Shown here piece after piece: positions 1 to 9,438 of a DNA stretch of 64,000 bases. A program made the position numbers and the translations under genes. Source of the DNA: Sphingobacteriaceae bacterium UBA6709 (lineage in GTDB: Bacteria; Bacteroidota; Bacteroidia; Sphingobacteriales; Sphingobacteriaceae); assembly GCA_002454425.1 (NCBI GenBank), contig DKIV01000033.1:37227-101226 (forward strand). Direction: 5' to 3'. Position 1 is the stretch's first letter. The number at the start of each line of letters is the position of its first letter. The notes under the pieces are model-generated. The model searched no databases. It saw only the letters and a program-made list of their open reading frames with translations, and was not told the origin of the DNA.

Positions 1-101
1 AGACCAGAACAATCACCGAATCTATAAAGCCATCTATTGATGCCAATCGATTTCAATTATGCAAACCGGAGAAGATATACAAGGCCTACGCAAAATCATA
101 G
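1..101 (+). CDS. C-terminal end of an upstream gene, possibly a relaxase/mobilisation protein
   Basis: The third forward frame is open from the window edge to a TAG at 99-101 and overlaps the start of the coupling-protein gene by 43 bases. The visible tail is about 32 residues and basic (ends KPEKIYKAYAKS). In Bacteroidetes conjugative elements the relaxase gene (mobB) usually sits directly upstream of the coupling-protein gene, so position supports a mobilisation protein. The fragment itself is too short to recognise a family, so it could also be a chance open frame. Confidence 0.35.
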   Translation, partial: TRTITESIKPSIDANRFQLCKPEKIYKAYAKS

Positions 102-1987
102 ACTTTAGCAGATTTATCAGCGTATTTGTTTTAGCAGTACACTTTTATGCGATAGGTTACAAAGTATTTTATGATCTTGGTTGGCATTGTGAACTCTCTG
201 ATCGTATTCTAAGAAACCTTGATAAAGAGCGATTTTTTTCAGGGATGTTTAAATCAAAAGTGTTTACCCTGCTATTTTTAGTTATTTCTCTTGCCGCTGC
301 AAAAGGAAGAAAAGATGAAAAGGAAAGTAAAAGCATATTGCTCCTGTTGATCTCTAGCGGCTTAGTCTTATTTTCAATTGCGGTGATCTGTTTTTATGTT
401 CAAGCGCCGGAAAAGATTTTGGTGTTTGCATATATAACAATGAGCACACTTGGATATTTGCTCATATTAAGCGGTGGAGTTCGCCTTTCACGCCTTTTAA
501 AAAGCCAAGGCAGTATTGATCCATTTAATCGCATCAACGAGACATTTCCACAGGAAGAACGCCTTTTGGAAAACGGATTTTCTGTAAATCTACGAGCTAA
601 ATACCATCTAAAAGAGAAGATCCGAGACAGTTGGATTAACATCATTAACCCCTTTCGTGGTATCCTCATAGCTGGCACTCCTGGAGCTGGAAAATCCTAT
701 TTTGTGATACGACACATCATTGATCAGCATATAAAAAAGGGATTTTCTATGTTCATCTATGATTTCAAATTCGATGACCTTAGCAAAATTGCTTACAATA
801 AACTACTGGAACACCACAAAAGTTACAAAGTAAAACCCTCTTTCTTTATTATCAACTTTGATGATCTCAGCCGATCGCATCGTTGTAATCCATTACATCC
901 GGAGTCCATGGAAGATATTACTGATGCCACCGAAGCAAGTCGTACGATTATGCTGGGGTTAAACAGGGACTGGATTAAGAAACAGGGAGACTTTTTTGTG
1001 GAATCGCCAATTAATTTTTTAACCGCCATTATATGGTATCTGAAAAAATACGAAGATGGAAAATACTGTACACTTCCCCATGTCATTGAATTGATGCAAG
1101 TAGAATACGATGCACTCTTTCGCCTACTCTCTAAAGAAGAAGAAATAAAAGTGCTTATCAACCCTTTTATATCCGCTTATCAAAACAACGCAAAGGAACA
1201 ATTGGAGGGACAGATCGCCTCGGCCAAAATCGGATTGGCCCGGCTCTCGTCCCCGCAACTTTATTACGTATTATCGGGGAACGATTTTACGTTGGATATT
1301 AATGATCCCACGAATCCTAAAATTGTATGCATCGGAAATAATCCGCAAAAACTGCAAACCTATGGAGCTGTTCTTTCACTATACATCTCCCGCATGATCA
1401 AACTCGTGAATCGGAAAGGCCTATTGAAGTCCAGTCTTATCTTCGATGAGTTTCCAACGATTTATTTTAACAATATTGATAGCCTTATTGCGACAGCTCG
1501 CAGCAATATGGTATCAACCACTCTGGCGGTACAAGACTTTAGCCAGCTTAAAAAGGATTATGGTGCAGAACAGGCCGACGTAATTACAGGAATCGTCGGC
1601 AACATTTTAAGCGGTCAGGTAACCGGTGATACGGCGAAAAGATTATCGGAAATGTTGGGTAAAATTATGCAGGATAAAACCAGTAGAAATTTTAGCAGCA
1701 GTGACGTATCCCTAAATCGGTCTTCCAGCCTTGATTACGCTGTACCGGCAGCTAAAATTGCTTCCTTATCGTCGGGAGAATTTGTGGGCATTGTATCCGA
1801 TAATCCAGAAGAGAAAATCAATCAAAAAATATTTCATGCTGAAATTCAAAATGATCATCAAGCTATTAAGACTCAGGAAGAACGATTTCACCCCATTCCT
1901 GTTATTGAACTGGTTACCAGCGAAGATGTTCAAGAGAACTATATAAGAATAAAACAGGATATTAGAAAAATAAAACAAGCTGAATAA
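59..1987 (+). CDS. Type IV secretion coupling protein (TraG/VirD4 family, MobC-like)
   Basis: A 642-residue inner-membrane ATPase that would bring the relaxase-DNA complex to the conjugation channel. The N-terminus has several hydrophobic segments (about 15-35, 65-85, 92-115 and 122-142), followed by a cytosolic ATPase. Walker A GTPGAGKS is at 206-213 and a Walker B-like LIFDEF has its acidic pair at 463-464. The segment after Walker B (LIATARSNMVSTTLAVQDFSQL) is typical of the TraM-recognition part of TraG/TraD proteins. Length fits Bacteroidetes MobC/TraG proteins. The gene stands apart from the tra operon at 28-36 kb, as is common when it is grouped with mob genes, which would lie to the left of the window. 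Confidence 0.9.
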   Translation: MQTGEDIQGLRKIIDFSRFISVFVLAVHFYAIGYKVFYDLGWHCELSDRILRNLDKERFFSGMFKSKVFTLLFLVISLAAAKGRKDEKESKSILLLLISSGLVLFSIAVICFYVQAPEKILVFAYITMSTLGYLLILSGGVRLSRLLKSQGSIDPFNRINETFPQEERLLENGFSVNLRAKYHLKEKIRDSWINIINPFRGILIAGTPGAGKSYFVIRHIIDQHIKKGFSMFIYDFKFDDLSKIAYNKLLEHHKSYKVKPSFFIINFDDLSRSHRCNPLHPESMEDITDATEASRTIMLGLNRDWIKKQGDFFVESPINFLTAIIWYLKKYEDGKYCTLPHVIELMQVEYDALFRLLSKEEEIKVLINPFISAYQNNAKEQLEGQIASAKIGLARLSSPQLYYVLSGNDFTLDINDPTNPKIVCIGNNPQKLQTYGAVLSLYISRMIKLVNRKGLLKSSLIFDEFPTIYFNNIDSLIATARSNMVSTTLAVQDFSQLKKDYGAEQADVITGIVGNILSGQVTGDTAKRLSEMLGKIMQDKTSRNFSSSDVSLNRSSSLDYAVPAAKIASLSSGEFVGIVSDNPEEKINQKIFHAEIQNDHQAIKTQEERFHPIPVIELVTSEDVQENYIRIKQDIRKIKQAE

Positions 1988-2018
1988 ATATCTTTCCAGC
2001 ATAACTTTATGCGTAGAA

Positions 2019-2558
2019 CTATTCGAGCTTTCTATACAAATAAGAAGTCGAGCTTTCGTATTTCTTTCGTCTTGCTAAAACCCCTTTTTCATATAACCTC
2101 CTAAGCTCGCGAGAAACCTCCTGACTCTTTAAAACTCTAGCAAATTTACCTTTACTGTATGTAATAATTTCTTTAACAGAGCGCTCTTCATTGAAGATGC
2201 CATCGCTTAGGAGAACATCCTTTAAGAATGTTGCCACTTTATACTCTTTTTTTCTCTCAATAAAAAAATCATGGTTGTGTTTATTCTGAATATAAAATGA
2301 GCTAATTAATCCCTTTTTGCGAGATAAATCCAGTTTAGGTAATTTTTCGGAAACGAATAGGCTAACTGGGATATCGAAAAAATTACAAATACTTTCAAGT
2401 TTCTCTTGAGATAGATTGGCGCCACCTCGCTCAATCATAAGTACGTAACTAATTGATATTTTTAATGCGAATGCGATTCCCTTGCTTGTCAAACCTGCTT
2501 TAAGTCGTAATGTCTTAAAGTTTCTTCCTATGATTTTAGATAAATGAATACTTTTCAT
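2019..2558 (-). CDS. Xre-family helix-turn-helix regulator
   Basis: A 179-residue cytoplasmic DNA-binding protein. Residues about 8-65 form a lambda-repressor/Xre-type HTH domain (GRNFKTLRLKAGLTSKGIA... ending LESICNFFDIPVSLF). The C-terminal 100 residues contain a second region (VKEIITYSKGKFARVLKSQEVSRELRRL) that looks like a winged-helix segment, but I do not recognise the family. It is transcribed against the coupling-protein gene, with only about 30 bases between the stops. A direct repeat TGCGCAA-N5-TGCGCAA abuts its start codon and could be an autoregulatory operator. It is probably a regulator of the ICE or of nearby cargo; the target is unknown. Confidence 0.8.
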   Translation of the reverse strand: MKSIHLSKIIGRNFKTLRLKAGLTSKGIAFALKISISYVLMIERGGANLSQEKLESICNFFDIPVSLFVSEKLPKLDLSRKKGLISSFYIQNKHNHDFFIERKKEYKVATFLKDVLLSDGIFNEERSVKEIITYSKGKFARVLKSQEVSRELRRLYEKGVLARRKKYESSTSYLYRKLE

Positions 2559-2577
2559 TGCGCATTGATTTGCGCAA
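2558..2577. promoter_or_regulatory. Direct repeat TGCGCAA-N5-TGCGCAA at the xre start codon
   Basis: Two copies of TTGCGCA(A) start 12 bases apart (2558 and 2570) on the plus strand, just upstream of and touching the ATG of the Xre regulator. The core GCGC is itself palindromic. Position next to an HTH gene suggests an autorepression operator. Inference only. Confidence 0.35.
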
Positions 2578-3271
2578 ATGGAATGTAAAATTTGTGTTCA
2601 TTTTAAAGAATAATATTACTATATTTGATTATAAATAAAAATCACTACACATTGAATTATAGTTAATTAAATCAGGTCTTAAGTTTTTTAAATTATAGCA
2701 TAACGAACCTCGCAACAGGAATCCGCTAAATTTCAGCAATGCGAGTGTGAGTAATGCGCCATTATATCCTATCTTTGGAGATAATCCTGGATGGGACTGG
2801 CGCTTACTTTTCACTGTATTGCGAACTGATCATAAGTCGGTTTGAGTTCAAAAGCTGACCAGGCAGTTTTTGAAAGGCTTTTAGCGGAGCCTCTGTTGCA
2901 GTGACAAGCGATTACCAGTCCCTTTTTTGTCGCTCAATGGTTCGTCTATCCAGACGAATATGATTACAGGAGTATTTTTATCGCATTTATTTGAGATAGC
3001 TTACTTGTGGGATTTTCCTACAAAATCGTTATCGCTTTTACCTTCTCTTTTGTCTAATTACATTGTGTTTATCTCACGCAAGTTATTTTTCAAAAACATC
3101 ATAGCACCTCCACCTTTTTCGGAGGACAGCGTTACGGTACTAACCTTTACTTTATTCGACATTTTATTCTCCCGAAAACCCAAAAATCCGATTTAGTTCT
3201 CTTCCTAATCAAGGTATCACCGTTCATCGGGATACATCATTTCTGATCCTATCATCATCTAATCCATCACA
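2559..3271. other. Intergenic region upstream of the susC-like gene
   Basis: About 710 bases without a gene I can support. It holds the xre-proximal repeat and, at 2620-2627, a TATATTTG that matches the Bacteroidetes -7 element, with a TTTG at 2591-2594; the 25-base spacing is longer than the usual 19-21. The short open frames here (2629-2814 minus, 2927-3196 plus) have no recognisable features. The rest is probably a long 5' leader for susC. Confidence 0.4.
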
Positions 3272-6200
3272 ATGAAAAATAAAGCAAAAAAAGGCTTAAG
3301 GGATATGCTATGCCCTGAGCTGAGACCTTACATTCAAAATATCCGAGGGTGTATATACCTCTTTCTTCTCTTATTTTTAGCTTCTCCTGCCGACGCCCGG
3401 CAGTCGCCTGTTATTTCTGGCATCGTGAAGTCCAGCACCGGAGAATCTCTGCCTGGCGCCAATGTTTCCATCAAAGGAACTAAAAGCATTACTCGCACCA
3501 ACACAGCAGGTCTCTTTTACATTTCCTCAATCGCGCAAAAAGGTATCCTCTTCGTCTCATTCATAGGATTTCAGCCAATGGAAATTCCTTACAACCTAGC
3601 AGATTCCTCCTTTTATGCAGTGACATTGAAACCCAATGCTACTGATCTGTCCGAAGTGGAGGTTTCCACGGGTTTTCAACGTATCCCCCGAGAGCGGGCC
3701 ACAGGAAGCTTTGTTCAACTGGATAATGCATTAATTAATCGGCGTGTGTCCAGTAATATTTTGGACAGGCTTGACGGTATTGCCAGCGGCGTTTTATTTA
3801 ATACCAATACTTCTGACTCCTACGAACGTTTCAATGTCCGCGGACGAAGTACGCTGCTAACGAATTCTCTTTCTGCAGGAGCTGCCGATCCCCTTATCGT
3901 ACTGGATAACTTTCCCTATGATGGCGATATTAGCAACATCAATCCTAATGATATAGAATCTATATCTATTCTTAAAGATGCGGCCGCGGCATCGATATGG
4001 GGAGCGCGCTCGGCTAATGGCGTGGTGGTCATTACCACCAAAAAAGGAAAAGCTGGCCAGCCCGTAAAATTAGAGTTCAATAGTAATTTGACTTTAGGAG
4101 AAAAGCCCGACATCTTCTACAGGCAGAGTTTTCTAGAAGCTTCGGCGTATATTGATGCGGAAAGGTTTCTCTATGAAAAAGGCTATTTTAACTCTGATAT
4201 CTCCAACTCTTCCACCTATCCCGTAATTTCTCCCGCCGTGCAAATCCTAAGTAGTACAGCGCTTTCTGCCCAGGAGAAGGAAACTCGTTTAAATGCCCTG
4301 CGCGCTCAAGACGTACGAAGGGACTATTCCAAATACTTTTACCAAGCGAGCGCCAATCAACAATACTCTTTGGCTTTGCGTGGAGGGGCGCCTCAAATTA
4401 ATTATAGTCTGTCTGCCGGCTATGATCATAACCGGGCTGAACTCGTTAGAAATTCCAATGAGCGTCTGACTTTTACCTCATTAGTTAGCTACCATCCCTT
4501 AGAGAAACTGGAAGTAAACGCAGGATTGCTTTTTGCCCAAACGGATAATCAGAATAATAACACCACCTATTACGGAACCGAGGCGGTTGGTGGAAAATAC
4601 AACACGCTTTTCCCATACGCCAGTTTTGCCGACGAGCAAGGTAATCCACTGGAAATTACCAAAGGATATGGTGATGCCTATAAATCAATGATGCAGGCAA
4701 AAGGCTTTCAGGATTGGAGCTATCGCCCCTTACAAGAGCTGCAGCTTGCTGACAATACCAACAAACTAAGGGATATTACTCTGCGCGCAGGACTAAAGTA
4801 CCACATTATTCAGGGCCTGAATCTTGAGGCGCTCTATCAACATCAACGCTACTCCGCTACCTCCCGCAAGTTGACAGACCAAGATTCCTATGAGGTACGG
4901 AATTATGTCAACCGCTTTAGTGCCATTAACAGCGCAGGTGTCATTGCCTATAATTTTCCAACCGGAGCCATACTTAATCAAGGGCTAAGAGAATCCGCTT
5001 CCTATAACTTGCGCGCGCAAGTCAATTACAATTTCTCGATAGCTGCTAAACACCACTTTACCGGACTTGCGGGTATAGAAATGCGCGAGAATAAATCTAC
5101 AGGTTTCGAGCGTACCTATTACGGCTACAATGATGAGTTTGGGACCTCTGCTACCAACCTCGACTTTAAGTCGACCTTTACCGTGAACCCATCTGGTTCA
5201 TCCATGCTTCCCTCGCCTCAAAGTCTGGTGCCAGGCACCTTAAACCGCTACATCTCTTACTTTACCAACCTTTCCTACACCTATGAAAATCGGTATTTAC
5301 TAACGGCAAGTGCACGGCAAGATGGGGCAAACATCTTTGGGGTGAAAACCAACGACAAGATTACTCCTTTGTGGTCGCTAGGGCTCGGATGGAACATTAG
5401 TAATGAAGCATTCTATCATTTTTCTGCACTGCCGTATCTGAAGTTACGGGCAACTTATGGCTATAATGGAAATGTGTACAATGCCAGCGCTTTTCTTACG
5501 GCACGCTATTCAGGAAATAATCCATTAGGCCTGCCATATTCGCTGGTCACCAGACCTCCCAATCCAGAGCTAAGCTGGGAGAAGGTAAGAAATATCAACA
5601 TTGGGATAGACTTTGCCAGTAAATCAGACGTCTTCTCGGGCTCATTAGAGTTTTTCAGGAAAGATGGGACCGATCTAATTAGTGACATCCCACTAGCTCC
5701 TTCGCTGGGCTTTAGCAGCTTTCGAGGAAATGCAGCTAGTACCCGCACCTCTGGATTTGACCTGACGCTAAATACTCAGAATATCCGCGGAAAATTTAAT
5801 TGGAAGAGCTCTTTGCTACTAAGCTATGCGACCGATAAAGTAATCCGCTACGATCAAAGCTATACCAATGCCGTGTTAACTGCCTCTTATCTGATTCCTG
5901 TAAAAGGAAACTCGTTATATGGCGTTTATAGTTACCGCTGGGCCGGACTGGATGGACAGAATGGCGACCCCATTGGCTATCTAGGCAATCAGCCCAGTAA
6001 GGATTGGAACCGAATTATCAACAACACGCCTTTAGATAGCTTACGCTATCACGGCTCCGCCAAACCACCTCTATACGGTTCTTTATTGAACTTTTTTTCT
6101 TATGGAAAGTGGTCGGCTTCGGTAAACATTCTCTTTAGAACGGGACATTATTTCCGGCGTGAAGCAACTCCCTTAAACTATACCGAAATTATTAGCATGC

Positions 6201-6520
6201 CCCATAAGGATTTTGCAAGTCGATGGCAGCAGGCTGGAGATGAAGCACATTCGCAAATCCCCTCGGCGGTATATCCGGCCAACAGCGCGCGTAGTAATTT
6301 CTACCGCTTTTCAGAGCAAACCGTGGAGCGAGCCGACCTTATTCGCTTGCAGGATCTGACCCTTAATTATCAGTGGAAGGCAAGAATTGGCTTTTACTTC
6401 TATGCCAACAACTTGGGGCTCATTTGGAAGGCCACCAACACGGACCTGGATCCCGATTTTCCGAATGCCTCTCACGTAAATCCACGCACATTCTCCTTTG
6501 GTATTAAAGCGACACTATAA
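3272..6520 (+). CDS. SusC/RagA-family TonB-linked outer-membrane protein
   Basis: A 1082-residue outer-membrane importer. The order is: N-terminal hydrophobic signal (about 28-42, after a basic stretch), a carboxypeptidase-regulatory-like beta-sandwich (about 46-125, ISGIVKSSTGESLPGANVSIKGT), a plug domain (about 140-260, with FNVRGRSTL, PLIVLDNFPYDGDISNINP and SISILKDAAAASIWGARSANGVV), then a long beta-barrel. These are hallmarks of SusC proteins, which work with a SusD lipoprotein and TonB to import oligomers such as glycans or peptides. It is the first gene of an operon with susD (11-base gap) and a thioredoxin-like gene. No sugar-degrading enzyme is nearby, so the substrate is open. The first ATG is used; a start 11 codons later is possible. 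Confidence 0.93.
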   Translation: MKNKAKKGLRDMLCPELRPYIQNIRGCIYLFLLLFLASPADARQSPVISGIVKSSTGESLPGANVSIKGTKSITRTNTAGLFYISSIAQKGILFVSFIGFQPMEIPYNLADSSFYAVTLKPNATDLSEVEVSTGFQRIPRERATGSFVQLDNALINRRVSSNILDRLDGIASGVLFNTNTSDSYERFNVRGRSTLLTNSLSAGAADPLIVLDNFPYDGDISNINPNDIESISILKDAAAASIWGARSANGVVVITTKKGKAGQPVKLEFNSNLTLGEKPDIFYRQSFLEASAYIDAERFLYEKGYFNSDISNSSTYPVISPAVQILSSTALSAQEKETRLNALRAQDVRRDYSKYFYQASANQQYSLALRGGAPQINYSLSAGYDHNRAELVRNSNERLTFTSLVSYHPLEKLEVNAGLLFAQTDNQNNNTTYYGTEAVGGKYNTLFPYASFADEQGNPLEITKGYGDAYKSMMQAKGFQDWSYRPLQELQLADNTNKLRDITLRAGLKYHIIQGLNLEALYQHQRYSATSRKLTDQDSYEVRNYVNRFSAINSAGVIAYNFPTGAILNQGLRESASYNLRAQVNYNFSIAAKHHFTGLAGIEMRENKSTGFERTYYGYNDEFGTSATNLDFKSTFTVNPSGSSMLPSPQSLVPGTLNRYISYFTNLSYTYENRYLLTASARQDGANIFGVKTNDKITPLWSLGLGWNISNEAFYHFSALPYLKLRATYGYNGNVYNASAFLTARYSGNNPLGLPYSLVTRPPNPELSWEKVRNINIGIDFASKSDVFSGSLEFFRKDGTDLISDIPLAPSLGFSSFRGNAASTRTSGFDLTLNTQNIRGKFNWKSSLLLSYATDKVIRYDQSYTNAVLTASYLIPVKGNSLYGVYSYRWAGLDGQNGDPIGYLGNQPSKDWNRIINNTPLDSLRYHGSAKPPLYGSLLNFFSYGKWSASVNILFRTGHYFRREATPLNYTEIISMPHKDFASRWQQAGDEAHSQIPSAVYPANSARSNFYRFSEQTVERADLIRLQDLTLNYQWKARIGFYFYANNLGLIWKATNTDLDPDFPNASHVNPRTFSFGIKATL

Positions 6521-6531
6521 TTCCAGCAACT

Positions 6532-7905
6532 ATGAAAAAACAGATTTCCTTTCTTTTAGCAGCGCTCTGCTTACTGAGCTGTAATAAAATTGACACCTGG
6601 TTAGACGTCAAGCAAAACAAAAACGAACTGGTGCCAGTAAGCATTAGTGATTATCAGGCACTACTGGATAATCCCAGCATGTATCAGAATTTTTCCTCGT
6701 TAGGGCAGGTTGGTACAGATAATTTTTATGTTACTGATGCTGACTTCAACTCATCAACAGAGATCGAACGAAACACTTACCTCTGGCAAGACGAGATCTA
6801 CAAAGGAGTGACCTCGGTTCTTGATTGGACCTATAGCTACCGCCGCATCAGTTATGCCAATATTGTTCTGGATGGTTTACAAAAGCTGAGTGTTAAGGAT
6901 GCTGAACAACCGCAGAAAAACAATGTTTTAGGACAAGCTCTTTTTTATCGTGCGATTGCACTGTTTGATCTGCTTCAACTCTTTGCCCCGCAATACGATC
7001 CTGCGTCAGCCTCTGCTGATTTGGGCGTTCCTATTCTGATCTCTTCAGACATCAACACCAAAGCAAGCCGTGCCAGTGTGGCTGATTGTTACGCGCAAGT
7101 TATAGCGGACATCAAACAGGCGATCGAACTACTTCCACTACGGCAAGCTTATCTTAGCCGCCCTTGCGGCCTTGCAGCGAACGCCCTTCTAGCCAAAATA
7201 TATCTTCAAATGGGGAACTACAGCCAGGCATTATCCTATTCCTCGATGGTCTTAGAGCAAAAGAATGATCTTTATGATTTTAAAACCATTACCAGCGTTA
7301 ACTCCCGTCAATTTCCTGTTATTACTGCCGAGCCTAAAGAAGTGATCTTCTATGCAGAGGCAAGCGATTACGCGATGATCACTACCGCCTTTATGGGAAG
7401 AGTAGATTCCTTGCTATTTAAAAGTTACGCTAGTGGCGATCTGCGCAAAGACCTGCTATACAGAACCTATACGGATGGACGGCGCATGTTTAAAGGCACT
7501 TATACCGGTACCTTCTCACTTTTTGGCGGCATTGGCGTAAATGAAGTGATGCTAATCAAGGCAGAAGCAGCTATACGCACAGGAGATGTATCCAAAGGAA
7601 TTTCCACCATCAATCAGTTGCTAAAGTATCGCTTTTCTTCCGGCTCATTCGTGCCTTACAACACCGAAGACGAGCAAGCAGCCATGCGTATTCTGATCGC
7701 TGAACGAAGAAAAGAGCTACCCTTTACCGGCCAGTTGCGCTGGATGGATATTCGCAGGTTGAATAAAGAAACCGGGTACGCCATTACGCAATACAGGCTC
7801 GTTAACGGACAAGACTATCAGATTCCGCCTAATGATCCACGATACGTGTTTCCCATCCCACCAGATGAATTGCTGTATAACAACCTACCACAAACTGAGC
7901 GATGA
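6532..7905 (+). CDS. SusD/RagB-family nutrient-binding lipoprotein
   Basis: A 457-residue surface lipoprotein. Its signal ends in a lipobox LLSC with Cys17 as the probable lipidation site. The N-terminal region (ISDYQALLDNPSMYQ) and the C-terminal RRKELPFTGQLRWMDIRRLN are characteristic of RagB/SusD proteins, which form the lid on SusC and bind the ligand by TPR-like helices. It follows susC by 11 bases and overlaps the next start by 4 bases (ATGA), so the three genes should be co-translated. The substrate cannot be read from the sequence. Confidence 0.93.
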   Translation: MKKQISFLLAALCLLSCNKIDTWLDVKQNKNELVPVSISDYQALLDNPSMYQNFSSLGQVGTDNFYVTDADFNSSTEIERNTYLWQDEIYKGVTSVLDWTYSYRRISYANIVLDGLQKLSVKDAEQPQKNNVLGQALFYRAIALFDLLQLFAPQYDPASASADLGVPILISSDINTKASRASVADCYAQVIADIKQAIELLPLRQAYLSRPCGLAANALLAKIYLQMGNYSQALSYSSMVLEQKNDLYDFKTITSVNSRQFPVITAEPKEVIFYAEASDYAMITTAFMGRVDSLLFKSYASGDLRKDLLYRTYTDGRRMFKGTYTGTFSLFGGIGVNEVMLIKAEAAIRTGDVSKGISTINQLLKYRFSSGSFVPYNTEDEQAAMRILIAERRKELPFTGQLRWMDIRRLNKETGYAITQYRLVNGQDYQIPPNDPRYVFPIPPDELLYNNLPQTER

Positions 7906-9356
7906 AAAAAACGATGAAATTTTTAATAATGGCATTACTGATGACTCCATTATCCCTGATCGGACAAAAAGTGCCTTCAAAGGAGGCGATCCTAAACATC
8001 TTTTTTGACGAGCCGCTTACAGAGGATACCTTACGCTTTGTTGTAAAACAAAATCCAGTATCAGAATTAAATGAGCTGGGAGGCATTTATTCCTCTGGGC
8101 AGACGCTTCCTCTAGGAGCGGCACATATTCGAATGAGGATCCCTAGCCCGAGTGGACTGAGCTACTTTAGCCTAAGTAAGGAACGGTCGATGACTAAATT
8201 TCAGCCTTACATCAACTTACTCGACGATTACCTGATAGAACCGGGAGATTCTATTTTCCTCACCCTAAGAAGAGATACTTCTTATCATCCCCAGCGGCAT
8301 ATGCGAACGACTATCTCCGGGCAGCGGATACCAGAGATACTAGCAGACGGAACGAAGTACACGCGGGCTTACTATTTAGATTTTTCAGGAAGAGGAAGCC
8401 TTAAATTTAGAATACGCTTTGAACTGGACCGGATATTTTTAAATCATTTTGACTATCATGTTCTGGCTAGCAAAGCAAGGGTACTATTGGACAATAACCG
8501 CCTGGCATTAGGAAGCAGAGCATATGAACTTTTGCTGGCGGATTATATGGTAAAAGTCTTTGGGCGCTACAAGCGGCTAAAAATGCAGGCCATGTGGCAA
8601 GATGCTGCAGCGCTAAGCAAGCTACTATCTCCAGAGACAAAAAATCAATCGAAGAGCTACGCAGGATGGGAACTAGAGCGCTTCTTTACCATGCAGGATT
8701 CGGCAGTCCAATCTCCAGAAGAGAAGCTCTCCAAGATTGCAAAAGCCTATCCTGCCGGACTCATGCGCGATCGAATGCTCCTGATTTTGCTTGTTAACAA
8801 CAAACATCATTTTAATAAACCTTTGGAAGAACAAACTATCAAACAAATCTCCAACAACGCATACCGCGATCAACTTACCCGGGCTTTTAAAAATACGAGC
8901 CGAGGGGTTAAAGCGTATAACTTTTCCTTGCCTGACACCGCGGGCAGGATTGTAAACTTAAGTGACTTTAGAGGCAAGGTGGTCTTTATGGATTTCTATT
9001 TCAATGGTTGCGGCGGATGTGCTCAGTATTATTCGAGGGTTGTCTCACATGTTAAGAAACATTTCTCTGGCGACAAAAGTGTTGCCTTTGTTTCCGTTTC
9101 CATTGATAAAACCCGGGAGAGCTGGTTAGCTGGACTTCGAAGCGGATTATACACTTCGCGGGATGCTGTTAATTTATACACCGCAGGCATGGGCAGTAAT
9201 CATCCCATTATTGATCACTATCTGATAAGCGGTTATCCCACACCAATCCTGATTGATGCTGGAGGATTAATCTACTCCGATAGTAACTATCAGCTTCGCA
9301 TGGAGGGACCCTCCGGATTAATTCAGGCGATCAAAGAGGCCAAAGCGCTCTATTAA
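7902..9356 (+). CDS. TlpA-like exported thioredoxin-family protein with CGGC active site
   Basis: A 484-residue protein with a signal peptide (residues 1-20, ending SLIGQK). It has a long N-terminal region of unknown fold, then a C-terminal thioredoxin/AhpC-TSA-like domain from about residue 340 (FSLPDTAGRIVNLSDFRGK, VVFMDFYFNGCGGC). The redox pair is Cys370/Cys373 in a CGGC motif instead of the common CxPC. Such proteins work in the periplasm as thiol reductases or oxidases. It overlaps susD by 4 bases, so it is part of that operon. SusC/SusD/TlpA triplets are frequent in Bacteroidota; here redox chemistry on an imported thiol-containing ligand is a reasonable but unproven idea. The gene ends before a strong bidirectional terminator. 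Confidence 0.85.
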   Translation: MKKTMKFLIMALLMTPLSLIGQKVPSKEAILNIFFDEPLTEDTLRFVVKQNPVSELNELGGIYSSGQTLPLGAAHIRMRIPSPSGLSYFSLSKERSMTKFQPYINLLDDYLIEPGDSIFLTLRRDTSYHPQRHMRTTISGQRIPEILADGTKYTRAYYLDFSGRGSLKFRIRFELDRIFLNHFDYHVLASKARVLLDNNRLALGSRAYELLLADYMVKVFGRYKRLKMQAMWQDAAALSKLLSPETKNQSKSYAGWELERFFTMQDSAVQSPEEKLSKIAKAYPAGLMRDRMLLILLVNNKHHFNKPLEEQTIKQISNNAYRDQLTRAFKNTSRGVKAYNFSLPDTAGRIVNLSDFRGKVVFMDFYFNGCGGCAQYYSRVVSHVKKHFSGDKSVAFVSVSIDKTRESWLAGLRSGLYTSRDAVNLYTAGMGSNHPIIDHYLISGYPTPILIDAGGLIYSDSNYQLRMEGPSGLIQAIKEAKALY

Positions 9357-9397
9357 ATCGAGAGCATACAAGGGTAGATAATACGAACTATTATAGT

Positions 9398-9438
9398 AAA
9401 TAAAATCAGCCCCCGGCAAGCAGGGGCTGATTTTATTT
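9398..9438. terminator. Bidirectional Rho-independent terminator
   Basis: A perfect 16-bp stem (AAATAAAATCAGCCCC with its complement at 9423-9438) around a 9-base loop. The A-rich and T-rich flanks make it work in both directions. It separates two convergent operons; the stop codon of the small gene on the minus strand lies inside the right arm. Confidence 0.92.

Noticed and set aside
2629..2814. 61-codon frame on the minus strand in the susC leader
   Set aside because: No family, no start context, and composition like the surrounding non-coding DNA.
2927..3196. 89-codon frame on the plus strand before susC
   Set aside because: Composition is Leu/Phe/Ser-rich as expected from AT-rich DNA; no recognisable domain.
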